Part shown: one piece after another, positions 1 to 8,952 of the stretch
Position numbering within the stretch: the first letter of the stretch is position 1
Layout: the number at the start of each line of letters is the position of its first letter
Assembly: GCA_007122315.1 (NCBI GenBank)
Contig: SKUB01000125.1
Coordinates: 1 to 47,468 of the forward strand
Direction: 5' to 3'
DNA length: 47,468 nucleotides
From: Pseudomonadales bacterium
Lineage (GTDB): Bacteria; Pseudomonadota; Gammaproteobacteria; Pseudomonadales; Azotimanducaceae
Notes under the pieces: generated by a model
What the model saw: only the letters and a program-made list of their open reading frames with translations
Database searches by the model: none
What the model was told of the DNA's origin: nothing
Position numbers and translations under genes: made by a program

Positions 1-1216
1 ATCCGGTCTTGCTGTGATCCGGCCGTTGCTCGTTCAAGTCGTTGATCATCAGGAAGTCCCGCAGATGGCGCTGGCGGGTGATGAACGGCGAGCGGGCCTC
101 GAGCAGCAGGACATCGCCGGCCTCGAGCGTGATGCTGCCCAGATTGCCGTGAATCGACTCCCCGTTGCGGTTCACCGCCAGCACCACGGCGCCGTAGCGG
201 TCCCGGAAGCGGCCGTCACGCAGGGTCTGGCCGATGCCTTCGCAGAGCGGTGAGACGACCGCCTCCACCAGCCGGCGCTCGGCCATGTCCTTCTCGATCA
301 CCGGGGTGTTGCTGTCCGACGCCACCAGGCCATTGATGCGCAGCACGTCGACGATGGCGTCCGTCTCACCCACGAAGACGAGACGGTCGCCCGCCTGCAG
401 CCGTTCCTCGGGTGCCACTGCCGTGATGATGCCGCCCTGGCGTTCGATCTCGGCTAAGAAGATGCGCCCGAGGTGGCGCAGCCCGGCCTGTTGAATGGAC
501 AGCCCCACCAGTGGGCCGTCCGCGGCGACGGCCACCTCGAATGTGAACTCGCGCCGATTGGCGAACTGTTCGGAGACGCTGGGTCGCTCCGGCAGCAGAC
601 GCTTGGCCGTCAGCAGCAGAACCAGGAAGCCGGCCACGGCGACACCGAGGCCCACGGGCGTGATGTCGAACATGTTGAAGCCGTCGCGTCCGGTGAGCGA
701 CTGGAATTGGCCGTTGACCACCAGGTTGGTACTGGTCCCGATGAGGGTCAGGGTGCCGCCGAAGATGGACGCATAGGACAGCGGGATCATCAGCCGGCTC
801 GGCGACACGTTGATCTGCTTCGACCAGCGGGCCACCGCTGGAATCATGGTGGCGACGACCGGGGTGTTGTTGAGAAAGCCGCTCATGGCGCCGACCGGAA
901 GCATCAGGCGTGTTAATGCGCCCCGGTAGCTTTTGGGCCGCCCGAGGACGCGACCTACGATGGCATCGACACCGCCGGAGTTCTGCACCCCGGCCGCCAC
1001 CACGAACAGTGCCGCCACCGTGATGAGACCGGGATTGGCGAAGCCGGCCAGGGCCTGGTCAGGCCCGAGAATTCCAGTGACGGTGAGCAGGACGAGGGCC
1101 GCGACGAGTACGAGGTCCGGGGTCAGTCGGGTCGTCGCCAGCGTGAGCAGCACCGCGGCGCACGTGAACAGCGTGAGCCAGCCCTGCCAATCGAGTACTG
1201 AGGCTTCCGCCGCCAT
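1..1216 (-). CDS. SLC13-family anion permease with two RCK_C (TrkA-C) domains, cut at its 3' end by the window edge
   Basis: About 405 residues are visible, read from an ATG at 1216 preceded by AGGA; the C-terminal half lies outside the window. Residues 1-205 are hydrophobic and contain the family hallmarks FLNNTPVVA (about 114-122) and GTSTNLVV (160-167), as in SLC13/ArsB-type sodium- or proton-coupled anion carriers. Two soluble RCK_C-like segments follow (about 224-297 and 315-376), then the next segment begins. This TM-RCK_C-RCK_C-TM layout is typical of bacterial SLC13 permeases annotated as sulfate or dicarboxylate carriers. The substrate cannot be told from sequence; sulfate, dicarboxylate or another oxyanion are all possible. 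It is transcribed divergently from nothing obvious: the next gene rightward, the glutathione transferase, lies on the same strand. Confidence 0.88.
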   Translation of the reverse strand, partial: MAAEASVLDWQGWLTLFTCAAVLLTLATTRLTPDLVLVAALVLLTVTGILGPDQALAGFANPGLITVAALFVVAAGVQNSGGVDAIVGRVLGRPKSYRGALTRLMLPVGAMSGFLNNTPVVATMIPAVARWSKQINVSPSRLMIPLSYASIFGGTLTLIGTSTNLVVNGQFQSLTGRDGFNMFDITPVGLGVAVAGFLVLLLTAKRLLPERPSVSEQFANRREFTFEVAVAADGPLVGLSIQQAGLRHLGRIFLAEIERQGGIITAVAPEERLQAGDRLVFVGETDAIVDVLRINGLVASDSNTPVIEKDMAERRLVEAVVSPLCEGIGQTLRDGRFRDRYGAVVLAVNRNGESIHGNLGSITLEAGDVLLLEARSPFITRQRHLRDFLMINDLNEQRPDHSKTG

Positions 1217-1355
1217 TTTCCTGCTGACTCCGCCGGGGCGCGCCGCGCTGAGGAGGGGAGCACGCCCATGATTGCCATTGAGCCGGCCATCATGGGCAGG
1301 CTGCGCCGCGGCTGGAAGGAATGAAACTCGATGCTCTAATGCGAATTCGTTCTTA

Positions 1356-1368
1356 ATCAGCCGCTGAT
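1356..1368. repeat. 13-bp perfect dyad upstream of the SLC13 permease
   Basis: ATCAGC-C-GCTGAT is a perfect inverted repeat in the 180-bp gap between the permease start (1216) and the end of the glutathione transferase gene (1397). Its symmetry and location suit a dimeric repressor operator, but no regulator is encoded beside it. The rest of this gap shows nothing else I can name. Confidence 0.3.
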
Positions 1369-1396
1369 CCGATGTTCCAACCGAGGCAGGACGGGA

Positions 1397-2125
1397 TCAG
1401 CGTTCATCCGGCGCCGGCCGCGCGCGCTGGTTGTAGAGCAGTTTTCTGAGCGCTTCCTTCTCGGCGTCCGTCAGCTTGGAGAAGTCGTTGGAGAGATCAG
1501 AGCCGGCGTCCATGCCGCGTTGAACGGCGTCCCTCGCGCCCATCTCTTCGAACCAGCGCTTGAAATGCTTGAAGTCGTCGATGTTCTGGCCCTGGCCTTC
1601 CCAGCCCACGGTCCATGGATAGCAGATCATGTCGGCGATGGTGTAGTCGTCGCCGGCGACGTAGGGATGGTGATAGAGCTGCGTGTTGAGCACGCCGTAG
1701 CAGCGGTTCACCTCGTCGGTGAAGCGGTTCACGGCATAGCTCTGGTCGCCCTGGCTGTCCTTGAGGCGGCGGAAATGACCACACTCGCCGGTCTTGGGCC
1801 CCTGGTTGGCCATCTGCCACATCACCCACTCGTGCACCTTGGCGCGTCCGCGTACGTCGCTGGGCAGGAAGCGACCCTCCTTTTCCGCGATGTACCACAT
1901 GATGGCGCCGGACTCGAAGACCGAGATCGGCTCGCCCCCGTCTGCAGGTGCGTGATCCACCAGCGCCGGCATGCGATTGTTGGGCGAAATGCGCAGGAAT
2001 TCGTCCGTGAACTGATCGCCCTTGCCGATGTTGCACGGCACGATGCGGTACTCCGCTGCGAGTTCTTCGAGCAGTATCGTCACCTTCTTGCCGTTCGGTG
2101 TGGGCCAGTAGTGGACGTCGTACAT
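1397..2125 (-). CDS. glutathione S-transferase, YfcG-like disulfide-bond oxidoreductase
   Basis: A 242-residue protein with an N-terminal thioredoxin-fold domain and an all-helical C-terminal domain. It resembles E. coli YfcG closely in recalled sequence: PTPNGKKVT near the N-terminus with the glutathione-contacting Asn11, SPNNRMPALVDH with cis-Pro53, and the gamma-glutamyl-binding pair Glu71-Ser72 in FESGAI. YfcG and its Ure2p/YghU relatives bind GSH or GSSG and reduce disulfides or peroxides rather than conjugating xenobiotics. The ATG at 2125 was chosen because the family begins here and GGGAG lies about 8 nt upstream; a longer reading to 2236 would add non-homologous residues. The gene diverges from the dienelactone hydrolase operon across 86 bp. 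Confidence 0.9.
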   Translation of the reverse strand: MYDVHYWPTPNGKKVTILLEELAAEYRIVPCNIGKGDQFTDEFLRISPNNRMPALVDHAPADGGEPISVFESGAIMWYIAEKEGRFLPSDVRGRAKVHEWVMWQMANQGPKTGECGHFRRLKDSQGDQSYAVNRFTDEVNRCYGVLNTQLYHHPYVAGDDYTIADMICYPWTVGWEGQGQNIDDFKHFKRWFEEMGARDAVQRGMDAGSDLSNDFSKLTDAEKEALRKLLYNQRARPAPDER

Positions 2126-2211
2126 CGCCGGTTCTCCCTCGAGTACTCGATGGGGCATGATACGGATCCAGACGCATCCTGCGTACCGCCATCCCGCCCG
2201 GAGATGCTGCC

Positions 2212-3060
<849 letters not shown>

Positions 3061-3090
3061 GCCCTACGCCTCACCATTAGAGGTTGTTCC

Positions 3091-4191
3091 ATGCTGTTGA
3101 AATCCATGAAGATTCCCAAGGCCGAGTTCGAGGCCGGAACCGGCTGGCAACTGCAGCCGGAAGGCGCCTGCAAGGGCGACGTCTGCATCCCGCTGCCCGC
3201 AACGTCGGGCGACATGGTGGACGTCGAGGCGGTGGCCGACGCCATGGGCCTGCCGCTGGCGGCGGCGCCGGATCACGGCCTCTGGGCCCTTGGGCCGGAA
3301 GCCATCGGCGGTCGCGCGCTCGTGACCGCCGAAGCGCCTGACCTGCGCCTGCCCGATCTCGACGGCAAGGAGTTCGCGCTGTCGAGCCTGCGCGGCCGAA
3401 AGGTGCTGCTCTACGCCTGGGCCCCCTACTGAGGCTGTTCCGGCGACCTGTCCGTGTGGCAGGCACTCAGGAACGAACTCGCGCCTCAGGGCTTCGAACT
3501 CGTCACCGTCGGCCTCGACACCCTCGGCGCTGAAGGCTGCCGACAATTCATCGAGGCGGCCCAACCCGAGCATCCGTCACTGATCGATCAGTTCCATAAG
3601 CTTGCGGATGCCTTCGGCGTCATCAACATTCCGAGCAGTGTGTGGATCGATGAGCAGGGCATGATCGTCCGCCCCGCCGAAGTCGCACCGGCGCCTCCGG
3701 GTGGCCGTCGCGGTCCACCGCGTGACCTGCCGGCGGAGACGCCCGAGCGGCTGCGCGAAATGATGAAGCAGGCAGTGAAGATTCCGAACGACTCAGAGGC
3801 GTACCACGCTGCCCTGCGCGACTGGGTGGAGCAGGGCGAAGCCTCCCGCTATGCCCTGTCGCCCGAAGAGGTGATTGCCCGGTCACGGCCGCGGGATGCG
3901 AACCGGTCCCTGGGCCATGCCCACTTCGAGCTGGCCAGCGCGCTGGAACTCGCCGGTCATCACGAAGCGGCAATCGAGCACTTCCGCGAGGCCCATCGCC
4001 TGGTGCCAGAGAGCTGGACGTTCCGGCGCCAGGCCTGGTCCCTGGAGACGGTGGATGCGGCCGGACCCTTCGCCCGCTTCTGGCAGGGCCCGAAGCCGGA
4101 CGACCCGGAGTCATGGCCCTACGAGGGTGGTTGGCTGGAGGACGTCAAGCAGGTGGGCCCGGAGAATTACAACGACCGCTGGAAGCCGTGA
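3091..4191 (+). CDS. putative selenoprotein: redoxin/thioredoxin-fold protein with selenocysteine at an in-frame TGA
   Basis: Two open stretches in one frame, 3091-3429 and 3433-4191, are separated only by TGA at 3430-3432; read through, they give 366 residues. The TGA lies at position 114 in WAPY-U-GCSGDL, where redoxin/TlpA/ResA-type domains carry the first redox Cys after the buried strand ending in WA. Cys116 follows, making a U-x-C pair. The fold continues through a predicted cis-Pro181 (INIPSS). Residues 1-80 hold a CxxxxC pair (Cys27, Cys32). The C-terminal third has a TPR-like helix pair (about 285-320). The start ATG has GAGG 7 nt upstream. The stop overlaps the next gene by 4 nt. 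A SECIS-like hairpin begins at the TGA. The alternatives are a nonsense mutation or sequencing error; unbroken coding on both sides and the hairpin argue for selenocysteine. A GTG at 3454 would yield a domain lacking its active site. The substrate is unknown. Confidence 0.82.
3429..3470 (+). promoter_or_regulatory. candidate bacterial SECIS element for Sec insertion
   Basis: A hairpin can be drawn whose base contains the UGA, as in E. coli fdhF. C3429-U-G-A-G3433 pairs with 3466-3470 (CUCAG, 5 bp). The apical stem is CCUGUC (3447-3452) with GGCAGG (3458-3463), 6 bp including one G-U, capped by the 5-nt loop CGUGU. The loop begins 20 nt after the UGA, within the 16-37 nt range generally given for bacterial SECIS elements, and G and U stand at loop positions 2-3. 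A large 5'-side internal loop separates the two stems. Pairing was done by eye. Confidence 0.68.
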
Positions 4192-4847
4192 CCATCGAGC
4201 TCGTCATCTTCGATTGCGACGGTGTGCTCGTGGATTCTGAGCGCCTCGCGGTGCGCATCGAGGGCGCAGCACTGGCGGAACTTGGCTTGGCGTTGTCCGA
4301 GGAGGAGATGGTGGAACGCTTCGTCGGGGTCACGGACGCCTATTTTCGCAAGGAGGTCGAAGCCCAGTTGGGTCGGCCGTTGCCGGAGGATTGGGACGAA
4401 CGCATGGCGGCGCGTTACCAGGAGGCCTACCACAACGAATTGACGCCTGTGGATGGGGTGGTGGAGGCACTCGATGCCATCACCCACCCGAATTGTGTCG
4501 CCTCCAACGGCAGTCACCGCAAGATGAAGTTGACGCTGGGGATCACCGGCCTGCACGCACGTTTTGCCGGACGCATCTTCAGCGCCTATGACGTGACCCG
4601 CGGCAAGCCCGCTCCGGATCTCTTTCTGCATGCCGCCGAGCGGCTCGGTGCTGACCCGAGCCGCTGCGTGGTGATCGAGGACAGTCCCAACGGTGTCGCC
4701 GCGGCGCGCGCGGCGGGTATGCACGCGTTCGGTTACGCCGGCGGCCTCACGCCGGCGTCGCGACTGCAGGGGCCTGCGACCACCGTCTTCAAGGACATGC
4801 GGGCCCTTCCGGCCCTTCTTGAAGCCCACAGGAGCTCTGCCACCTGA
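4188..4847 (+). CDS. HAD-family phosphatase, YieH-like
   Basis: A 219-residue HAD hydrolase with a cap domain between motifs I and II (subfamily IA). Visible motifs are the nucleophile Asp9 and acid/base Asp11 in FDCDGVLVDSE, Ser106 in VASNGS, Lys140 in RGKPAPD and the acidic pair Glu164-Asp165 in VIEDS. The stretch around Ser106 and the overall layout resemble E. coli YieH (6-phosphogluconate phosphatase), but the natural substrate is not determinable here. The GTG at 4188 overlaps the stop of the upstream selenoprotein gene (GTGA), signalling translational coupling; an ATG at 4113 lies deep inside that gene and would add non-homologous residues. Confidence 0.9.
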   Translation: MTIELVIFDCDGVLVDSERLAVRIEGAALAELGLALSEEEMVERFVGVTDAYFRKEVEAQLGRPLPEDWDERMAARYQEAYHNELTPVDGVVEALDAITHPNCVASNGSHRKMKLTLGITGLHARFAGRIFSAYDVTRGKPAPDLFLHAAERLGADPSRCVVIEDSPNGVAAARAAGMHAFGYAGGLTPASRLQGPATTVFKDMRALPALLEAHRSSAT

Positions 4848-4865
4848 TTCCGGCGACGGTCCGGA

Positions 4866-6179
4866 TCAGTCCTCGTTGAGTCGGGTCAGCGCCTGGTAGG
4901 TGAGCACCTTCAGCTCGCTGCGCAGGGGCCAGGGTGATTGCATCAGCTGGATCATGCCGACGACGACGAGATCCTCCACCGGATCCACCCAGAAGATGGT
5001 GCCGGCAGCGCCGCCCCAGCTGTACTCACCCACCGAGCCGATGACGCCGGTGGCGGTGACATCGTGGACCACGGCGAACCCGAGTCCGAAACCGGCGCCG
5101 GTGAAGCTGCCGAGGGTGCCGAGGCCCGGGCGCTCGCCCGTGCCGTCCGCCGAAACCGCCGCCGGCAGATGATCCATGGTGATCAGCTGCACGGTCTTCG
5201 GCGACAGGATGCGCACGTCGCCGAGGGCGCCGCCGTTGCGCAGCATCTCCGCGAAGCGGGCGTAGTCGGACGCGGTGGAGATGAGTCCGCCGCCGCCGGA
5301 GAAGAACGTGGTGTTCTCCCACAGCGGGTAGGCAGGGGTCGGCAGAACCTGCAGCCGTCCGGCTTCGCGGTCGTAGCCGTGGTGGGTGCCGAGGCGATCG
5401 CGTTTGTCGGCGGGGATGTCGAAGAACGTGTCGTTCATACCGAGCGGCCGGAACAGCCGCTCAGTGAGGAACTCGTCGAAGCGTTGCCCGCTGATCCGCT
5501 CCACCACGGCGCCGAGGATGTCGTTGGCGACGCTGTAGTGCCAGCGGGTCCCGGGCTGGAATTTCAACGGCAGCCGAGCGATGCGGGCGATGAACTCGTC
5601 GAGGTCCGCACTCTCGCTCCACTCCGACTCACGATACATGACGTCCACGGGATCCCGTGGCGAGAAGCCGTAGCTGAACCCCGCGGTGTGGGTCAGCAGG
5701 TGCTGCATGTTGACCGGCTGTGCCGGAACCCGGCTGCCGTCTTCGTTGAGGACTTCGAGTTCTGCGAGCTCCGGGAGAAACTTCGAAATCGGATCCTTGA
5801 GCTGAAAGGCGCCTTCTTCGTACAGGATCATGGTCGCCACGGCGGCGATGGGCTTGCTCATGGAGTAGATGCGGAACAGGGTGTCCTCCCGCATCGGGGT
5901 ATCCTGTTCGATATCGGCCTTGCCCACAGCATCGAGGTGGACCACCTGACCCTCACGCGCCACCAGGACGACGGCGCCGGCCAGTTTGCCCTCGTCAACG
6001 TAGCGCTGGGTCAAGGCGCTGAGGCGTTCCAGGCGTTCGCCCGACATGCCCACCTGTTCGGGTGCGACGCGCGGCAGCACGGCCACGTCGGCCAGCGCCG
6101 GTGCAGTCGGCAGGGCGGTCAGCGCCCATGCCAGAACCAGAGCGGCGCAGCGCCCACCCTTCGGGATCCTCGTCAGCAT
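4866..6179 (-). CDS. exported class-C beta-lactamase-fold serine hydrolase (EstB-like)
   Basis: A 437-residue protein with a signal peptide (positive residues, hydrophobic core 11-24, probable cleavage after ALA30). The catalytic SxxK motif is Ser106-Met-Ser-Lys109, and the second motif has Tyr215 in WHYSVAND. The third motif differs from the KTG of true AmpC enzymes, as in EstB-type esterases. Family members hydrolyse short esters, D-amino-acid peptides or, rarely, beta-lactams; a resistance role is not indicated. It stands alone, convergent with the HAD phosphatase gene (18-bp gap), and is followed leftward by no partner. Confidence 0.9.
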   Translation of the reverse strand: MLTRIPKGGRCAALVLAWALTALPTAPALADVAVLPRVAPEQVGMSGERLERLSALTQRYVDEGKLAGAVVLVAREGQVVHLDAVGKADIEQDTPMREDTLFRIYSMSKPIAAVATMILYEEGAFQLKDPISKFLPELAELEVLNEDGSRVPAQPVNMQHLLTHTAGFSYGFSPRDPVDVMYRESEWSESADLDEFIARIARLPLKFQPGTRWHYSVANDILGAVVERISGQRFDEFLTERLFRPLGMNDTFFDIPADKRDRLGTHHGYDREAGRLQVLPTPAYPLWENTTFFSGGGGLISTASDYARFAEMLRNGGALGDVRILSPKTVQLITMDHLPAAVSADGTGERPGLGTLGSFTGAGFGLGFAVVHDVTATGVIGSVGEYSWGGAAGTIFWVDPVEDLVVVGMIQLMQSPWPLRSELKVLTYQALTRLNED

Positions 6180-6332
6180 CTCCCCGTTCTCCTCGAGATG
6201 GTCAGCGCCCCCGGTTGAGGCGCGCCAGGGAACTATAACGAGTTCCAGCGGAATTCGGATGCGTGTCGAACAGATCCCAGGATTCTAGCCACCGGATCTT
6301 GGCGACCCGCATGCATGCAGGCAGGCAGGCGC

Positions 6333-6968
6333 TCAGCGGCCTGCGGGCAGGTTGGCCCCGAGCGCGGCCAGCGTGCGTTGGATGACACGCTCGGCCAGGG
6401 CGGCGGCGTCGAGATCAGCGCGCTGACTCAAGCGCCCATCGAGATAGAGATGAGCGAAGCCGTGCACCAGTGACCACAACAGTACGGCGTCGATGCTGCC
6501 CTCGTCGTCGGCCATCGCGTCGTCTACCCGATGCAGTGCGGCCACCGGCCGCTCCAGCTCGAGAAATGCTTCCCGGCCGCTGGCGGCCAGCTCCGGGTCC
6601 TCGGTATCCACCACCGAGCAGCGGAACATCAGGTAGAAGTGCTGTGGTTCGCGCAGGGCGAACGCGATGTAGCCCTCTCCGGCACCTTGCAGTTGCGCAA
6701 GGGGATCCGGGGACGCGGCGGCCTTGCAGGCTCGCATGGACGCGGTGATGCGCTGGAACGCCCCGGCAGCGACCGCGGTCAGCAGGCTGCGCACATCCTT
6801 GAAGTGATGCGCAGGGGCGGCGTGGGAGACGCCGGCCCGGCGGGCGCACTCGCGCAGCGTGAACGCTTCCACGCCACGGTCTTCGAGCAGCCCATCCGCC
6901 GCTTCGAGCAGGGCGCTGCGGAGGTCGCCGTGATGGTAGGCCTTGTCGGCAGTGCGGGTTCGAGCCAT
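6333..6968 (-). CDS. TetR-family transcriptional regulator
   Basis: A 211-residue one-component repressor. The N-terminal three-helix DNA-binding domain shows the TetR pattern with the recognition region at about 37-60 (FTLRECARRAGVSHAAPAHHF). The C-terminal domain resembles the TetR_C WHG type (HFYLMFR; WSLVHGFAHL), whose ligand is usually small and hydrophobic. I chose the ATG at 6968 because the conserved TADKAYHHGDLR segment follows at once; a GTG at 7007 is an alternative and neither start has a clear ribosome-binding site. It diverges from two membrane-protein genes, and a repeat-rich promoter region lies between them, so control of itself and of 7184-8436 is the natural inference. Confidence 0.9.
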   Translation of the reverse strand: MARTRTADKAYHHGDLRSALLEAADGLLEDRGVEAFTLRECARRAGVSHAAPAHHFKDVRSLLTAVAAGAFQRITASMRACKAAASPDPLAQLQGAGEGYIAFALREPQHFYLMFRCSVVDTEDPELAASGREAFLELERPVAALHRVDDAMADDEGSIDAVLLWSLVHGFAHLYLDGRLSQRADLDAAALAERVIQRTLAALGANLPAGR

Positions 6969-7015
6969 TGCATCGGTGTCTTGTTGAATCCGGCGACAGT
7001 CTGCCACAGCAGGTC

Positions 7016-7067
7016 ATCTTGACGTTGACAAAATAATCTTGACAGAGAAAAGATGCGGCGCTAGCTT
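7016..7067 (+). promoter_or_regulatory. TetR/ABA4-like intergenic control region with 20-bp-spaced direct repeats and a sigma70-like promoter
   Basis: ATCTTGAC occurs at 7016-7023 and again at 7036-7043, exactly 20 bp (two helical turns) apart, with another TTGAC at 7025-7029. The TTGACA at 7039-7044 is followed after 17 bp by TAGCTT (7062-7067), a plausible promoter for the rightward membrane genes, so the second repeat overlaps the -35 box. The layout would let a regulator bound to both repeats block the promoter. Confidence 0.45.
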
Positions 7068-7183
7068 GGCCCGTAACGGGTATTGAGAGCGCTGCTCATG
7101 TCCCTGGCCGACCCCAGCCGGACCTGCCGCCGATCCGTGTCCGTCCTGCTTCTCCCGCAAACCCACTCTGCGCGAGGTCTGTG

Positions 7184-7642
7184 ATGCTGATGATCGAACC
7201 GGAAGTCCTGTTCGGCCTGGCCGGCGGTCTGATGCTGCCGCTGTGGCTGTTTCTGATCGCGTCGCTTTGGCTGCAGCGCCTGCAGGCGCCCGCGGACTGG
7301 ATAGCGTTCGTCGGCCTGCCGGTCCTGTTCGGCTTGCTCTATCTGCTCTTGATGGGCCCCCACGTGCCGTTCGAAGAAGGCGGTTTCGGCAGTCTGGCGG
7401 AGGTCCGGGCGCTGTTCGCCCATGACGAGCGCCTGCTGGCCGGGTGGCTGCACTTTCTGGTGTTCGACTACTTCGTTGGCGCCTGGATCGCCCGCGACCA
7501 GCGCAGCGAACCGGTGCACGCGCTGCTGATCGTCCCCTGCCTGCTGCTGTGCTTCCTCGCCGGGCCGGTGGGGCTGCTGCTCTACCTGTTGCTGCGGGTC
7601 GCGGGGCGCATCCTGCACAGCCGGGTGAGTCAGCCTGCATGA
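7184..7642 (+). CDS. ABA4-like (DUF4281) membrane protein
   Basis: A 152-residue integral membrane protein with about four hydrophobic segments. The sequence shows the ABA4-like pattern: GGFGSLAEVRALF, then LLAGWLHFLVFDYFVGAWIARD, then CLLLCFLAGPVGLLLYLLLR. Plant ABA4 acts in neoxanthin formation, but the bacterial members have no established function. The ATG at 7184 is preferred over the GTG at 7181 because GAGG lies 6 nt upstream of it. The stop overlaps the next start as ATGA, and the two genes probably form one transcript facing away from the TetR gene. Confidence 0.82.
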   Translation: MLMIEPEVLFGLAGGLMLPLWLFLIASLWLQRLQAPADWIAFVGLPVLFGLLYLLLMGPHVPFEEGGFGSLAEVRALFAHDERLLAGWLHFLVFDYFVGAWIARDQRSEPVHALLIVPCLLLCFLAGPVGLLLYLLLRVAGRILHSRVSQPA

Positions 7643-8436
7643 ACGCGCTCGTGGCAGAGCTCCGGCGCCGCAGTCCCTGGCTGGTGCGCGTGGCTCTGGC
7701 CCATGTCGTCATCCTGCTGGTGTTGCTGCTGCTCATGGCGGTGGACGACCGGCAGCTGCTCGGCTTCAACGTCTGGCACAAGCCGGCCAAGTTCGCGTTG
7801 TCCATCGCGGTGTACCTGCTGACCATGGCTTGGCTGCTCGGTGAACTGCGACGCGCACGCTGGTTGGTGGGCTGGGTCACTTTCGTGATCGTGGCGTCGA
7901 TGTGCGTGGAGCAGGCGCTGATCACGCTGCAGGCTGCGCGTGGCGTGACGTCGCACTACAACGCCGCGACCTGGTTCGACGCTGCCGTGTTCTCCGTGAT
8001 GGGTTTCGGCGTGGCCGCGAATTCGGCGGCGGTGGCCGTCGCGCTGATACTCTTCCTGCGCGAGCCGGAACCGGAACGGCCAGGCTACTGGTGGGGGATA
8101 CGGCTCGGCCTCGCCGTGTTCCTGCTCGGGAGCGTGCAGGGCTTCGTGATGATCGCCAACTTCGGTCATACAGTGGGTGCGGACGATGGCGGGCCGGGCA
8201 TCCCCCTGTTCGGTTGGAGCGTGGTGTCCGGGGACCTGCGCATCGCCCACTTCATCGGCATCCACGCGATTCAGGTGCTGCCCCTGGTCGGCTGCCTCCT
8301 CGACCGCCTCCTGCGCGCCCGACCCTGGCGGCTCGCCGGGGTCGCCATGGCGACCATTCTCTATGCGGGCTTCGGCCTCGTCGCCCATGCCGTCGCCCTC
8401 GCCGGGCAGTCCTGGTTCGCCTGGGCGGCGATCTAG
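7639..8436 (+). CDS. uncharacterised polytopic membrane protein
   Basis: A 265-residue protein with about seven predicted membrane helices and short loops; I do not recognise a named family. Recognisable local features are GFNVWHKPAKFALS in the first loop, which may be conserved because it is charged and aromatic between helices 1 and 2, and two histidine-bearing helices (ANFGHTVG; RIAHFIGIHAIQ). The start overlaps the upstream DUF4281 stop by 4 nt (ATGA), so the two are translationally coupled and probably share regulation by the divergent TetR protein. No signal peptide separate from helix 1 is seen. Confidence 0.8.
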   Translation: MNALVAELRRRSPWLVRVALAHVVILLVLLLLMAVDDRQLLGFNVWHKPAKFALSIAVYLLTMAWLLGELRRARWLVGWVTFVIVASMCVEQALITLQAARGVTSHYNAATWFDAAVFSVMGFGVAANSAAVAVALILFLREPEPERPGYWWGIRLGLAVFLLGSVQGFVMIANFGHTVGADDGGPGIPLFGWSVVSGDLRIAHFIGIHAIQVLPLVGCLLDRLLRARPWRLAGVAMATILYAGFGLVAHAVALAGQSWFAWAAI

Positions 8437-8468
8437 CAACAGCGTGTCGCTTCAAGATTGGAACGCGT

Positions 8469-8474
8469 TATGAT
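8469..8474 (+). promoter_or_regulatory. -10 box for the SRPBCC gene
   Basis: TATGAT stands 43 bp before the ATG in the 80-bp gap after the membrane-protein gene. No good -35 box lies 16-18 bp upstream, so the assignment rests on the hexamer and its position. Confidence 0.35.
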
Positions 8475-8516
8475 CCCGCCGCTCAGCAACTTTGCAATCC
8501 ATCGAGGAGGGACGCC

Positions 8517-8936
8517 ATGACGAACGTCACCGTACAGGAAACCATCAAGGGACCCGCCGCAGCGGTCTGGGCTCGTCTCAGTGATTTCGCCGGCATCGAG
8601 GTCGGTGGCCCGATCACGGCTTTCGAGACCGAAGGCGAGGGTGTGGGCATGACCCGCACCATCACGCTGGGCGGTGCCGACATCGTCGAGCGTCTCGATG
8701 CGTTCGATGCTGACGCCATGACGTTCGCGTATTCCATCATCAATGACGGCGGGCCGCTGCCGGTGAAGAATTACTCGGCCAAGGTCCAGGTGGCCGATCA
8801 GGGCGACGGCACCTGCCAGGTGACCTGGTCTGGGGATTTCGAGCCGAACGGAGCGCCGGAAGCGCAGGCCGTGCAGGTGGTGGAAGGGATCTACAAGGGC
8901 GGCATTGCTGGTGCCCGCAAGGCTGTCGGCGGCTGA
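8517..8936 (+). CDS. SRPBCC (Bet v1-like / polyketide cyclase) family protein
   Basis: A 139-residue single-domain protein with the helix-grip pattern: an N-terminal strand and an amphipathic helix (KGPAAAVWARLSDFAGI), alternating strands with VERLDAFDADAMTFAYSI, TCQVTWSGDFEPNG, and a long C-terminal helix. Such proteins bind hydrophobic ligands in a central cavity; some are cyclases, many are carriers of unknown ligand. A strong GAGGAGGG site lies just upstream of the ATG. It appears monocistronic: a -10-like box precedes it and a strong hairpin follows directly after its stop. Confidence 0.85.
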   Translation: MTNVTVQETIKGPAAAVWARLSDFAGIEVGGPITAFETEGEGVGMTRTITLGGADIVERLDAFDADAMTFAYSIINDGGPLPVKNYSAKVQVADQGDGTCQVTWSGDFEPNGAPEAQAVQVVEGIYKGGIAGARKAVGG

Positions 8937-8952
8937 CGGACCCGCGTCCACC

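Noticed and set aside
3430-3432. Nonsense mutation or frameshift making a pseudogene of the redoxin gene
   Set aside because: Both flanks are in one frame with coding composition; the stop falls on the redox Cys position and is followed by a SECIS-like hairpin. Kept as an alternative for the finding, not as the call.
4866-6179. AmpC beta-lactamase conferring resistance
   Set aside because: SxxK and Tyr motifs are present but the KTG motif of true AmpC is not evident; the EstB-like group fits better.
6310-6332. GCATGCATGCAGGCAGGCAGG tandem repeat near the TetR gene end
   Set aside because: Only three short GCAG units; too small to suggest a functional or phase-variable tract.
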